From Thermoplasmata archaeon (GTDB lineage Archaea; Thermoplasmatota; Thermoplasmata; Lutacidiplasmatales; UBA184), in the NCBI GenBank assembly GCA_027314165.1, contig DAHVCH010000016.1, forward strand, positions 1-52,050: a DNA stretch of 52,050 bases, written 5' to 3'. Under the pieces are notes generated by a model that did not search any database, was not told the DNA's origin, and saw nothing but the letters and a program-made list of their open reading frames with translations. The translations under genes were made by a program, and so were the position numbers. Positions 16,409-24,403 of this stretch are shown piece after piece (the stretch's first letter is position 1; every line of letters starts with the position of its first letter).

Positions 16409-16945
16409 TCAGCGCTCATCCCGCGGGGACGGTCGGGCGCCCCCCGAAACGCTCAGGGAGGTCCGCGCGGACTGACGAGCGCTCAGGACCCGCTCCAGCC
16501 CGAGCAAGCCTTGGGCCAGGGCTCGCCGGGCTATCGGGGAGAGCGCGGCGTAGACCTGGGCAAGGCGCTCGCGGTACTCCTGACGGGCGGAAAGGTGCGC
16601 TGCGCGTCCGGTCGGGGTGAGCCGGAGCAGGTGCGAGCGCCCGTCGCGCGGATGCGGCTCCTTCACGACCCATCCTCGAGCGAGCAACTGCCGGCCCAGG
16701 TCGGTCATCGAGGCCGGAGTGAGGCCCAGCCCCTCCGCGAGTTGGGAGGAGGTCAGGGGGCCCGCCCCCAGCCGGCCGAGCGCGCGGTACTCGCTGAGGT
16801 AAAGTCCGTGGGAGCGCACGACCTCTCGCAGTTCCGCGCGGACCTGGCGGTGGCAGTCCCGGAGCTGGTCCCAGAGCTTGTCGCTGGGGCGGCCACGCCC
16901 CCGGGAGCTCGCGCGCGGGCGCCCGGCTGCGCGGCGCTCGACCAC
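16409..16945 (-). CDS. MarR-family transcriptional regulator
   Basis: A 178-residue winged-helix repressor type. The start is GTG, followed by a 20-residue basic leader. The body shows the MarR order: dimerisation helix (WDQLRDCHRQVRAELREVV), GLYLSEYRALGRLG, recognition HTH (LTSSQLAEGLGLTPASMTDL), and the wing with the signature DGRSHLLRLTPTGR, in which Asp-Gly-Arg precedes the beta hairpin. A long C-terminal helix completes the dimer. Such proteins commonly repress adjacent efflux genes and respond to small molecules. It is divergent from a DrrAB-type ABC exporter with 51 bases between start codons, so direct control of that promoter is likely. It is probably co-transcribed with the DUF6966-like gene. 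Confidence 0.88.
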   Translation of the reverse strand: MVERRAAGRPRASSRGRGRPSDKLWDQLRDCHRQVRAELREVVRSHGLYLSEYRALGRLGAGPLTSSQLAEGLGLTPASMTDLGRQLLARGWVVKEPHPRDGRSHLLRLTPTGRAAHLSARQEYRERLAQVYAALSPIARRALAQGLLGLERVLSARQSARTSLSVSGGARPSPRDER

Positions 16946-16996
16946 GGGCCGGGGAGGAGCGAAGAACTATTAAGGTTCCGTAATTTTGGCCCTCCC
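16946..16996. promoter_or_regulatory. Divergent promoter region between MarR and ABC exporter genes
   Basis: A 51-base gap, AT-rich relative to both flanks, especially ACTATTAAGGTTCCGTAATT (about 16968-16987). It has an imperfect dyad ATTA-N8-TAAT, the kind of short AT-rich palindrome MarR dimers bind. Both genes would have very short leaders or be leaderless. Confidence 0.45.
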
Positions 16997-17803
16997 GTGA
17001 CGGACGCCCCGGCGGTGAAGCTCGACCGCCTCACGAAGGACTACGGGCGCCTTCGGGCGCTGGACGAGGTCTCCTTCGAGGTCCAAGCGGGCGAGGTCTT
17101 CGCCCTGCTGGGGCCCAACGGCGCGGGGAAGTCCACGGCGCTCAAGATCCTGGTCACCCTCTCGACCCCGACCTCCGGCCGCGCCGAGGTGCTGGGGATC
17201 GACGTGGCGACCGGGCCGCGTCGTGCGCGGTCCGTCCTGGGGTACGTCCCTCAGCAGCTGTCGGTGGACGGAGCCCTCACAGGAAGGGAGAACGTCTGGC
17301 TCTTCGCCGGTCTCTACGACATCCCCTGGGGCCAGAGGAACGAGCGCGTGCGGAGCACGCTGGACCTGCTGGGACTGCAATCGGCCGCCGACCGGCGTGC
17401 CTCGACGTACTCGGGAGGGATGATCCGCCGTCTGGAGCTGGCGCAGGCCCTTGTCCACCAGCCCCGACTGCTCGTGCTGGACGAGCCGACCGTCGGGCTC
17501 GACCCCATCGCCCGTAGCGACTTCTGGGAACGCATCCGGGAGCTGCGGAAGCGAGAGGGGATGACGGTGCTTCTGTCCACGCACTACATGGAGGAGGCCG
17601 ACGCGTTCGCCGACCGCGTCGCCCTGCTCCACCACGGACGGCTCCAGGCGGTCGACAGTCCCAAGGCGCTGGAGTCCAAGCTCGGGGCGGGGAAGAACTT
17701 GGAAGATGTCTTCCGGGCCTTCGCGAGCGACGACCAGGAATCAGCAACGGGAGGTTGGAGGGATGTCCGAGCCACACGCCGCACTGCCCAACGCATGGCC
17801 TAG
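16997..17803 (+). CDS. ABC transporter ATP-binding protein, DrrA type
   Basis: A 268-residue ATPase of the daunorubicin-resistance (DrrA) group that powers an ABC-2 exporter. The frame is open far upstream, but the GTG at 16997 is chosen because the ABC domain begins seven residues later and the AT-rich promoter lies just before it. Visible motifs: Walker A GPNGAGKST (39-47), Q-loop at VPQQ, signature SGGM (139-142), Walker B LLVLDEP (158-164), D-loop GLDP and H-loop His196. The signature SGGM instead of SGGQ is normal for this group. The permease gene begins 41 bases before the stop, which indicates translational coupling. Substrate cannot be read from sequence; a drug, lipid or glycan is typical. 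Confidence 0.92.
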   Translation: MTDAPAVKLDRLTKDYGRLRALDEVSFEVQAGEVFALLGPNGAGKSTALKILVTLSTPTSGRAEVLGIDVATGPRRARSVLGYVPQQLSVDGALTGRENVWLFAGLYDIPWGQRNERVRSTLDLLGLQSAADRRASTYSGGMIRRLELAQALVHQPRLLVLDEPTVGLDPIARSDFWERIRELRKREGMTVLLSTHYMEEADAFADRVALLHHGRLQAVDSPKALESKLGAGKNLEDVFRAFASDDQESATGGWRDVRATRRTAQRMA

Positions 17804-18590
17804 GGACGATGGGACCTTCTCGGAGGTCTTCCGGTTCCCCGCCCGTGTCGCGACGTTCTGCGCCATCGAGCTCCGGCGGGTCGTCCATGATCCCTGGGAG
17901 ATCGTGACCCGGATCATCCAGCCGGTGCTCTGGCTCCTGCTTTACGGGGAGACCCTGAACCGGTTCCGGGTGATCCCGACCCCCGGGAACATCCCCTACC
18001 TCACCTATCTCGCGCCCGGCATCATCGCGCAGTCGGCGGTGTTCGTGGCGATATTCTACGGCATCATGCTCGTCTGGGAGCGGGATGCGGGGCTTCTGGC
18101 GAAGATGCTGGCGACGCCCACGCCGCGTTCCGCGATCGTGGCCGGAAAGGCCTTTGCGTCCGCCCTCCGGGGGCTGGTGCAGGCGATGGTGATCCTCGTC
18201 CTCGCGACCGCCCTTGGCGTGGGGATCATCTGGAACCCGCTCACCCTGCTCGCCGCCGCGGTCTTCGTCGTGCTGGGGGCTTCGTTCTTCGCGTGCCTAT
18301 CGATGGTGCTCGCGGGGCTCGTCCGGCAGAGGGAGCGGATGATGGGCATCGGGCAGGCCATCAGCCTTCCGCTCTTCTTCGCCTCGAACGCGCTCTACCC
18401 TACTTCCGTGATGCCCGCCCCCCTACGGGTCATCAGCGAGGGCAATCCGATGTCCTACCAGGTCGACGCCCTGCGGGGCCTCTTGGTCGGGACGCCCTGC
18501 AACCTCGCTCTCGACTTCGCGGTCCTCCTGGTCTCTCTCGCGATCATGGTGGCGCTGGCCTCGGGCCTCCTCATGCGACTGGTCCGCTGA
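17763..18590 (+). CDS. ABC-2 type transporter permease, DrrB type
   Basis: A 275-residue permease that forms the membrane channel for the ATPase at 16997. The ATG at 17763 follows GGGAGGTTGGAGGG and overlaps the ATPase gene by 41 bases. Six membrane helices are readable, starting around 45-65 (IIQPVLWLLLYGE), with the conserved ABC-2 segment ALRGLVQAMVILVLATALGVG and the terminal LSLAIMVALASGLLM. The ABC-2 motif near residue 210 (RMMGIGQAISLPLFFASNALYP) is typical for the family. Together with the neighbouring MarR gene this forms a classic regulated efflux module. Confidence 0.92.
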   Translation: MSEPHAALPNAWPRDDGTFSEVFRFPARVATFCAIELRRVVHDPWEIVTRIIQPVLWLLLYGETLNRFRVIPTPGNIPYLTYLAPGIIAQSAVFVAIFYGIMLVWERDAGLLAKMLATPTPRSAIVAGKAFASALRGLVQAMVILVLATALGVGIIWNPLTLLAAAVFVVLGASFFACLSMVLAGLVRQRERMMGIGQAISLPLFFASNALYPTSVMPAPLRVISEGNPMSYQVDALRGLLVGTPCNLALDFAVLLVSLAIMVALASGLLMRLVR

Positions 18591-18886
18591 GCCCGGTCCC
18601 CAAGCCCGGCGCTCGTGCCGGAGTTCCCGTCGCGACCCGGAGAGAGAGCACGTTCACCGACAGGGCGCCAAAGGTCCCACTCCGGACCGGCTACGGTGGC
18701 GCATGGACAGAGCCCCTTCCTCCCCCACCCTCGCGGTCGAGGCCCCCGGTCCGCCGGTTCTGTCGACTTCGCGTGGCGCAGGCTCTGCGGATGTGCCCTC
18801 GTGCGCATTCTCATCCCTTTTGAGGACGGCTAACCTCGAGGATAGGGCCGTTTTTAGGCCAGCGAGGGTGCTCAATGCAGTGAAGG
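18591..18886. other. Intergenic region before the receiver gene
   Basis: Just under 300 bases with no gene recognised. The only feature seen is the TATA-like GTTTTTAG element at 18850. Confidence 0.4.
18850..18857 (+). promoter_or_regulatory. TATA-like box GTTTTTAG
   Basis: An isolated AT-rich octamer in a GC-rich region, 37 bases before the ATG at 18887 and preceded by GGGCC that could serve as a BRE-like element. The identical octamer lies 41 bases before the start of the minus-strand gene at 38588. The spacing predicts transcription start a few bases before the ATG. Confidence 0.4.
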
Positions 18887-19468
18887 ATGGCTCGCACCGC
18901 TCACCGACGGGCGACGCACTCTCCGATGGCGCTCAAGGTCCTCGTGGTCGACGACTCCCCCGCTGTGCGGCTGACGCTCCGCTCGGGGCTGGTCCGCATC
19001 GGAGTGGACCGTAGTCGTGTCTTCGAGGCGGAGGACGCCGCGACCGCGATGCGTCTCTTCCGCAAGGTCCACCCCGAGGTCGTCTTCATGGACCTCAGCC
19101 TGAAGCCTCGGGTGGAAACCGGCGAGCCGCCGAAGAGGGAGCCCGACGCGGTTCCCACACCGACCGAGCCTGTAGAGCAGGGAGAGGTCCTGGCGAAGCA
19201 GATGCTCTACCAGGATCCGTCCGTGAAAGTGGTCATCTGCACGGGCGTCCCCGCCGATAGCGCGAGCGTCCAGGAGGTGGTGAAGTACGGGGCCTTCTGC
19301 GTGCTCCAGAAGCCCGTGACGCTGCAGCAGATCCATCGGGTCTTCCAGGTGCTGGCAGCCGAGGGGTTGATGCTGTCCGAGTCGGGACCCTTCAACGAGC
19401 GTCGCGAGCGCCCCTCTGGTGAGACCCCGACGCGTCCCCGACCCACCTGGGAAGACGAGAACCCCTAG
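18887..19468 (+). CDS. Single-domain response regulator (receiver) with insertion
   Basis: A 193-residue CheY-like receiver. The acidic pocket is D22-D23, the phosphoacceptor is D69 (VVFMDLSL), the switch Thr is T119 (VICTG) and the conserved Lys is K142 (LQKPV). A 26-residue polar insertion (about 73-98, rich in Pro, Glu and Lys) lies directly after the phosphoacceptor strand, where ordinary receivers have a short loop. The last 30 residues are disordered. There is no output domain and no histidine kinase nearby. The ATG at 18887 is used because the TATA-like box predicts transcription start just before it; the ATG at 18926 is an alternative that still contains the whole domain. All catalytic residues are intact. 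Confidence 0.85.
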   Translation: MARTAHRRATHSPMALKVLVVDDSPAVRLTLRSGLVRIGVDRSRVFEAEDAATAMRLFRKVHPEVVFMDLSLKPRVETGEPPKREPDAVPTPTEPVEQGEVLAKQMLYQDPSVKVVICTGVPADSASVQEVVKYGAFCVLQKPVTLQQIHRVFQVLAAEGLMLSESGPFNERRERPSGETPTRPRPTWEDENP

Positions 19469-19761
19469 AGCGTCGGGCTCGCTCTACGCGTGACCGGAGA
19501 GCGGGCCGGGGACCTTCGGTCCGAGCCCACACTGACCTGGCTTTGGGTCGGCTAGGGAGCGGGCCGAGGGTCTGCGGGCGGTTCGGAGGCCCGGGACCGC
19601 CGCGTGGGAGGGGCGGGTCCCCCCGGTCCGAGAGGGGCACGACCGCCGTTCATGCCGGGTCAAGCGACCCAGCATCGGGCTGGGGCCTCTTCGCCCGGTC
19701 GGGGTCCAGCAACGCCCCGTCTCCCCGGGTGCGGATCGACGCGGACGCACGGGGAACAGGC
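19469..19761. other. Intergenic region between convergent genes
   Basis: About 290 bases between the stops of the receiver and VIT-family genes. GC-rich, with no gene, tRNA or clear terminator seen. Confidence 0.4.
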
Positions 19762-20514
19762 TCAGATCCCGGTGGCCGCTCCGACCAGGTAGCCGATCGC
19801 GTACCCCGCGATGCCTCCGCCCAGGCCGATGAGGATCATCTGGAACCCGTTCACCAGCCACCTGCCGGAGGTGATCTTCGCCTCGTACCATCCGGTCATG
19901 AAGAGCGTGATCGCGCTCAGCACGATGGCGATGCTGGCCCCCAGGAAGACATCCGCCCCCACGAAGAAGAACGGAGCGAGGGGGATCAGGTGGCCCACGA
20001 TGGTCGAGGCCCCGACGATGTACCCGCTCTTGCGGGGTTCGTCCTCCTCGACGCGGGTGAGGCCGAGCTCGAAGGCCATCATGAACTCCAGCCAGGCCTT
20101 CGGATTGGCGCACAGTCGGTCGAGGAGACCCTCGAGGTCGGCTCCCGTGTAGCCCCACTTCACGAGGACATCTCTGACCTCTTGCCTCTCGAGATGCGGG
20201 ACCTCCTTCATCTCGCGGAGCTCCCGCTGGACCTCTGCCAAGTAGAGCCGACGTCGTGAGCGGGTGGAGGTGTAGGCCACCGCCGCCATGGCGATGGACT
20301 CTGCCCCCAACGCGGCCAGGGCGGCGACGAGCACGATCTTCGCCGCCGTGTGCGCAGCGACCAGTCCCAGGATGATCCCCAGGACGTTCACGATGCCATC
20401 CTGGCTGCCGAGGATGAAGTCGGAGAGGAGGGTGGGCTTCGGATGCGCCTCGGTCCAGACCTGCTGGATGGGGCTCCCCGGAGGAGCTGCCACTGAGGTC
20501 CGCCCCGCAGCCAT
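19762..20514 (-). CDS. VIT1/CCC1-family metal transporter
   Basis: A 250-residue membrane protein of the vacuolar iron transporter/CCC1 family, which moves Fe(II) or Mn(II) across membranes. The ATG at 20514 gives the usual short N-terminus; the frame is open further upstream but lacks family sequence. TM1 contains LGSQDGIVNVLGIILGL, including the conserved Asp-Gly; TM2 ends ESIAMAAVAYTS. A soluble acidic domain of about 70 residues follows (EVQRELREMKEVPHLERQEV, then FMMAFELGL), corresponding to the metal-binding helices of VIT1. The rest are three TMs, the first of which reads SGYIVGASTIVGHLIPLAPF. The length and order match the full-length VIT type with a metal-binding domain. The gene is isolated. 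Confidence 0.88.
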   Translation of the reverse strand: MAAGRTSVAAPPGSPIQQVWTEAHPKPTLLSDFILGSQDGIVNVLGIILGLVAAHTAAKIVLVAALAALGAESIAMAAVAYTSTRSRRRLYLAEVQRELREMKEVPHLERQEVRDVLVKWGYTGADLEGLLDRLCANPKAWLEFMMAFELGLTRVEEDEPRKSGYIVGASTIVGHLIPLAPFFFVGADVFLGASIAIVLSAITLFMTGWYEAKITSGRWLVNGFQMILIGLGGGIAGYAIGYLVGAATGI

Positions 20515-20874
20515 CGAGGCGCGGGAACGCGTGAAGACTACAACCCTTTCTACGGGGCCCTTGGGAGGCGGATTCCTACCATTTTTCCGCATCTCCGAGC
20601 GACTGTCCCGATCGTTCCGCAGTCCTCGAACGCGCCGGGCCCCGCCTACGTGAGCAGAATGGAGGCTCGGAAGGACCATGGCGGCAGGGTCGGCCCGCGG
20701 CCGTCGCCGATGGGAGCGGTGACGACCGTCCCCGGTTCTCCGCGCCACAATGGAGGGAGCGCTGGAACGCCCTCGACGAAAACGTCAAGGAGTGCCCTAG
20801 TTTCGGTACGTCCGCATCGGGAGCGGCCCCGCGCAGTCCGCGGGACGTTGATCCGACGCGGCCGAGGGATTTGC
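20515..20874. other. Intergenic region between divergent transporter and hydroxylase genes
   Basis: 360 bases between the VIT-family start and the ATG of the iron-sulphur subunit. Open frames extend into it from both sides but their sequence is unlike either family. It presumably holds both promoters; no strong TATA-like element is visible. Confidence 0.4.
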
Positions 20875-21390
20875 ATGGACGGAGCGGGTGGGGTAACCGT
20901 CGCGAGTGATGCGGTCCGGGTCGTGGTGAACGGGCGGCCGCGTACCCTCGAGCGGATGCCGGAGCGGTCCCTGCTCCAGGCCCTCCGGACCGAACTCGAC
21001 CTCATGGGAACCAAGTACGGTTGTGGAGAGGGGCAGTGCGGGGCTTGCACGGTGCTCATGGACGGGAAGGCGGTCCACGCCTGCCAGGTCTCCGTGAAGG
21101 AGGTGGGCGGCCACGACATCGTGACGGTCGAAGGGCTGGCCCGAGGGGACGAGCTCAATCCGGCCCAGCAGGCTTTCGCCGAGCTCGGGGCCTTCCAGTG
21201 CGGGTTCTGCACTCCGGGCATGGTGGTCGGGACGACCGCGCTCCTCCAGCGCACGCCCTCTCCCTCCGAGGCGGAGGTGCGGGAGGCGCTGGAAGGGCAC
21301 CTGTGCCGTTGCTGCGGCTACACGAAGGTCCTACGCGCGGTCCAGCGGGCGTCGGAGATCTCCCGCGAGAAGGCCCGGAGGTCCGCGTGA
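20875..21390 (+). CDS. 2Fe-2S subunit of a molybdenum hydroxylase (xanthine oxidase family)
   Basis: A 171-residue protein carrying two [2Fe-2S] clusters that relay electrons from a molybdenum cofactor. The N-terminal plant-ferredoxin-type cluster uses C50, C55, C58 (GCGEGQCGACTV) and C70. The second, in the four-helix domain, uses C109, C112 (QCGFCTPGM) and C144, C146 (HLCRCCGY). This is the standard order for CoxS, IorA and XdhC-type small subunits. The ATG at 20875 is chosen because the ferredoxin domain starts about 14 residues later; the longer open frame adds unrelated basic sequence. The catalytic-subunit gene starts at GTG 21387, overlapping this stop by four bases (GTGA). No FAD subunit gene accompanies the pair. 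Confidence 0.92.
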   Translation: MDGAGGVTVASDAVRVVVNGRPRTLERMPERSLLQALRTELDLMGTKYGCGEGQCGACTVLMDGKAVHACQVSVKEVGGHDIVTVEGLARGDELNPAQQAFAELGAFQCGFCTPGMVVGTTALLQRTPSPSEAEVREALEGHLCRCCGYTKVLRAVQRASEISREKARRSA

Positions 21391-23507
21391 CGCTCGAGCG
21401 GCCGCCCCGCCCATGGGACCGCACGCCGCCCACAGAGCGAGGGTACTTCGAGGTCCTGGGCGACGGCATCCTGTGTCACGTCCTGCCCCGCGACCGCACG
21501 ACGGGGGGCGTGGGAGGAGGATGGTCGCCTCCGAGCGGGGGCGCCTGGGTCCATGTCGGAGCCGATGGGAGGATCCGTGCCTTCACCGGCAAGGCCGAGG
21601 TGGGTCAGGGGACGCGCACCGCCCTTTCGCTCGTCGTGGCGGAGGAGCTCAGGGTTCCTGTGACCCGTGTCGAGCTCACGATGGCCGACACGGACCTCTC
21701 ACCGTGGGACATGGGGACCTTCGGCAGTCGCTCGATGCCGGACGCCGTTCCACCGCTGCAGGCCGCCGCCGCCGGCGCGCGCGAGGAGCTCGCCTCCCTC
21801 GCCGCGACCCGACTTTCGGTGAGCGCGGGCCAGGTCCGCTTCGAGGACGGGGTGGCGCTCTCCCCCGAGGGTGGCCACAGGGTCACCTATGGTGAGCTCG
21901 TTCGGGGACTTCGGAAGACGGTGGTCGCCTCCACTTATGGCCGCACGACACCCGCGACCGACTGGAAGACCGCGGGTCATCCTGCCGTCGATCCCGCGGC
22001 GGTCGACGTCGTCACCGGTCGGCGGGTCTACGCCTCCGACGTGCGGCGTCCCGGCATGTGGTACGGGGTGATGCTGCTCCCGCCCAATCACGGGGCCGAG
22101 CTCGCCTCCGTGGACACCTCGGCTCTCGAAGGAGAGGAAGGGGTGCGGCTCCTCCACGACGGGCCCTTCGTGGCCGTCGCCGCCCCCACCCCTTGGGACG
22201 CTCGAGGGGCCCTGAGGAAGGTTCGTGCCACCTGGAGGTCCACCCCTCAACCCGGCGAGCCGGAGATCGAGGCGTACCTCCGTGCCCATCCCTCCCACGG
22301 CGACCACTGGGACATGGAGAAGCTGACCGAGGGGGACCCGGCCCGGGCCCTGGCGGAGGCCGCAGTCTCGGTCAAGGCCACGTACCGCACGGCCTACATC
22401 GCCCACACTCCGCTCGAGCCGCGCGCCGCGGTGGCGGAGTGGGAAGGGGACCGGGTCACCATCTGGCTCGGTTCGCAGACCCCCTTCCGAGGGCGGGACC
22501 ACGTGGCGGGGGGCCTGGGCATCCCCGCGGAGCGGGTCCGGGTCATCGTCCCCTTCACGGGCGCCGGCTTCGGCGGAAAGCACGGCGGGGACGTTGCGCT
22601 CGCAGCGGCCCGGCTCTCCAAGGCCGCAGGGCGACCGGTCCGTGTCGCCTTCACGCGCGAGGAGGAGTTCCAGCACGGCTACCTCCGCCCGATGTCGATC
22701 GTAGACGTGGCGGCGGGAGCGACCAAGGACGGGCTCCTGACCGCGTGGACGTTCCACAACGTGAACGGCGGTGCCGCGGGCATCCGCTCGCCGTACCGAA
22801 TCCCGAACCTCCAGGCGGACAACGAGCTGTCGGACTCGCCTCTCCCCCAAGGACCCTATCGCGCGCTCGCGGCGAACGCGAACAACTTCGCCAGGGAGAG
22901 CACGGTGGACGAGCTCGCCTCCCTCGTCGGCCAGGACCCGGTCGCGTTCCGCGAAAAGAACCTGGCGGACGAGCGTCTCCGGACGGTGCTCCGGACCGCC
23001 GCGGAGCGAGGGAACTGGACATCTTGGAAACCGAACCCGGGGCGCGGCCACGGCATCGCAGTGGGGTTCGAGAAGGGCGGCCGCGTGGCGACGCTCGCCG
23101 AGGTCACCCTAGGACCGGACCGCCGGCCGCACGTCGACCGGCTCCTCACCGTCTTCGAGGCCGGGGCCATCGTGCACCCGGACAACCTCCAGAGCCAGGT
23201 CGAGGGAGCGACGGTGATGGCCCTGGGAGGGGCGCTCTTCGAGGAGATCCATTTCGATGGGGGCGTCATCACCAACCGCCGCCTTTCCGAGTACCGCGTA
23301 CCGCGCTTCTCGGACCTCCCGAGGGTGGAGGTGGTGCTGCTGGACCGCAAGGACCTACCCCCAGGCGGAGCCGGGGAGACGCCGATGATCGCCGTCGCGC
23401 CGGCCGTCGCCTCCGCCATCCACGAGGCCAGCGGGGTCCGCTTCAGGTCGCTCCCGCTCCTCAGGGACGGCAAGGTGCCGGTCGCGGCCCGGACCGCTGC
23501 GACCTAG
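21387..23507 (+). CDS. Molybdopterin-binding catalytic subunit, IorB-like hydroxylase
   Basis: A 706-residue large subunit of the xanthine oxidase family, which hydroxylates N-heterocycles or aldehydes with water as oxygen source. The GTG start overlaps the small-subunit stop as GTGA. Residues 52-110 read AEVGQGTRTALSLVVAEEL and later ADTDLSPWDMGTFGSRSMPD, the N-terminal arrangement of isoquinoline-1-oxidoreductase type subunits. A central molybdopterin-binding part has FTGAGFGGKHGGDVAL. The catalytic base is E664 in GGAGETPMIAVAPAVASAI. It is slightly shorter than many IorB proteins and has no Tat or Sec signal, so it should be cytoplasmic. The two-gene arrangement without a FAD subunit matches IorAB-type enzymes, which pass electrons directly to an external acceptor. 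Substrate cannot be read. Confidence 0.88.
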   Translation: MTLERPPRPWDRTPPTERGYFEVLGDGILCHVLPRDRTTGGVGGGWSPPSGGAWVHVGADGRIRAFTGKAEVGQGTRTALSLVVAEELRVPVTRVELTMADTDLSPWDMGTFGSRSMPDAVPPLQAAAAGAREELASLAATRLSVSAGQVRFEDGVALSPEGGHRVTYGELVRGLRKTVVASTYGRTTPATDWKTAGHPAVDPAAVDVVTGRRVYASDVRRPGMWYGVMLLPPNHGAELASVDTSALEGEEGVRLLHDGPFVAVAAPTPWDARGALRKVRATWRSTPQPGEPEIEAYLRAHPSHGDHWDMEKLTEGDPARALAEAAVSVKATYRTAYIAHTPLEPRAAVAEWEGDRVTIWLGSQTPFRGRDHVAGGLGIPAERVRVIVPFTGAGFGGKHGGDVALAAARLSKAAGRPVRVAFTREEEFQHGYLRPMSIVDVAAGATKDGLLTAWTFHNVNGGAAGIRSPYRIPNLQADNELSDSPLPQGPYRALAANANNFARESTVDELASLVGQDPVAFREKNLADERLRTVLRTAAERGNWTSWKPNPGRGHGIAVGFEKGGRVATLAEVTLGPDRRPHVDRLLTVFEAGAIVHPDNLQSQVEGATVMALGGALFEEIHFDGGVITNRRLSEYRVPRFSDLPRVEVVLLDRKDLPPGGAGETPMIAVAPAVASAIHEASGVRFRSLPLLRDGKVPVAARTAAT

Positions 23508-23527
23508 GTCCACGGCGGGATGGACCT
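23506..23527. terminator. Hairpin between convergent genes
   Basis: The arms AGGTCCA (23506-23512) and TGGACCT (23521-23527) are perfect reverse complements with an 8-base loop and sit exactly between the stop codons of the hydroxylase and ppk2 genes, only 19 bases apart. They could serve both directions; no long T run follows, so this is tentative. Confidence 0.35.
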
Positions 23528-24330
23528 CAGTCGATCTTGATCTTCGAGGGCTCGTCAGGGCCCTTGGGGTAGCTCAAGCGAAGGGCCTCGAGCTCCTCGA
23601 CCAGCACCTTGGAGATGGCCCAGTTACGGAACCACTTGTGGTCCGAGGGGACCACGTACCACGGGGCCACGTCGGTGTTGGTTCGCTCGATCATCTCCTG
23701 GTAGGCCCCCTGGTACTGCGACCAGAACTCGCGCTCGTGGAGGTCGGAGGGACTGAACTTCCATCGTTTGGTGGGGTCGTCGAGACGCGCCCGCAGGCGC
23801 GAGCGCTGTTCGTCCCGGCTGATGTGCAGGAAGAACTTGAGCACGGTCGTGCCCTCCTCCGAGAGCTCGCGTTCGAACCCGTTGATGGCCCGGTACCTCG
23901 CCTCCCATAGGGCCTGGGGGACCAGGCCGTGGACGCGGACCGTGAGCACGTCCTCGTAGTGGCTTCGATTGAAAATCGTGATGTGACCCTTCCCCGGCGT
24001 TTGGGGATGCACGCGCCAGAGGAAATCGTGGTCCAGCTCTGCCGGGGTGGGGGCCTTGAACGCCGCCACCTGAACGCCCTGGGGGCTCACCCCTTGGAAG
24101 ACGTGGCGGATGACCCCGTCCTTGCCGGCGGTGTCCATGCCCTGGAGCACGACCAGGACCGCATGCCGGTGGTCCGCGTAGAGGAGCTCCTGGAGCTCGT
24201 CCAGCTTCGATCGCAGCTTCTCGATGTGCTCCTCGGCCTCCCCCTTCTTCCCGTCGAACGCGGAGGTGTCGGTAGGGTCGACAAGGTCGAGGCGGAACTT
24301 CTCGGCCTTCGGCACCCGGAGCTGCTTCAT
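23527..24330 (-). CDS. ppk2: Polyphosphate kinase 2 family phosphotransferase
   Basis: A 267-residue PPK2-family enzyme that transfers phosphate between inorganic polyphosphate and a nucleotide (AMP or ADP), linking polyphosphate stores to the nucleotide pool. Key motifs are the Walker A loop GMDTAGKDG (64-72), the Walker B region FNRSHYEDVL (120-129) and the lid segment RWKFSPSDLHERE (189-201). Length and single-domain form match class III or class I one-domain PPK2s of the polyphosphate:AMP/ADP phosphotransferase type. No polyphosphate-synthesising ppk1 is nearby. The gene converges on the hydroxylase and lies 73 bases after the stop of no same-strand partner, downstream of the giant surface protein gene. 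Confidence 0.92.
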   Translation of the reverse strand: MKQLRVPKAEKFRLDLVDPTDTSAFDGKKGEAEEHIEKLRSKLDELQELLYADHRHAVLVVLQGMDTAGKDGVIRHVFQGVSPQGVQVAAFKAPTPAELDHDFLWRVHPQTPGKGHITIFNRSHYEDVLTVRVHGLVPQALWEARYRAINGFERELSEEGTTVLKFFLHISRDEQRSRLRARLDDPTKRWKFSPSDLHEREFWSQYQGAYQEMIERTNTDVAPWYVVPSDHKWFRNWAISKVLVEELEALRLSYPKGPDEPSKIKID

Positions 24331-24403
24331 GACGCGCGAGGGCGGCGCCCCCTCCTCCCCCCCCAGGAAACGGGGACGCCTGAGAATCTTTCGCTACCCG
24401 GTC

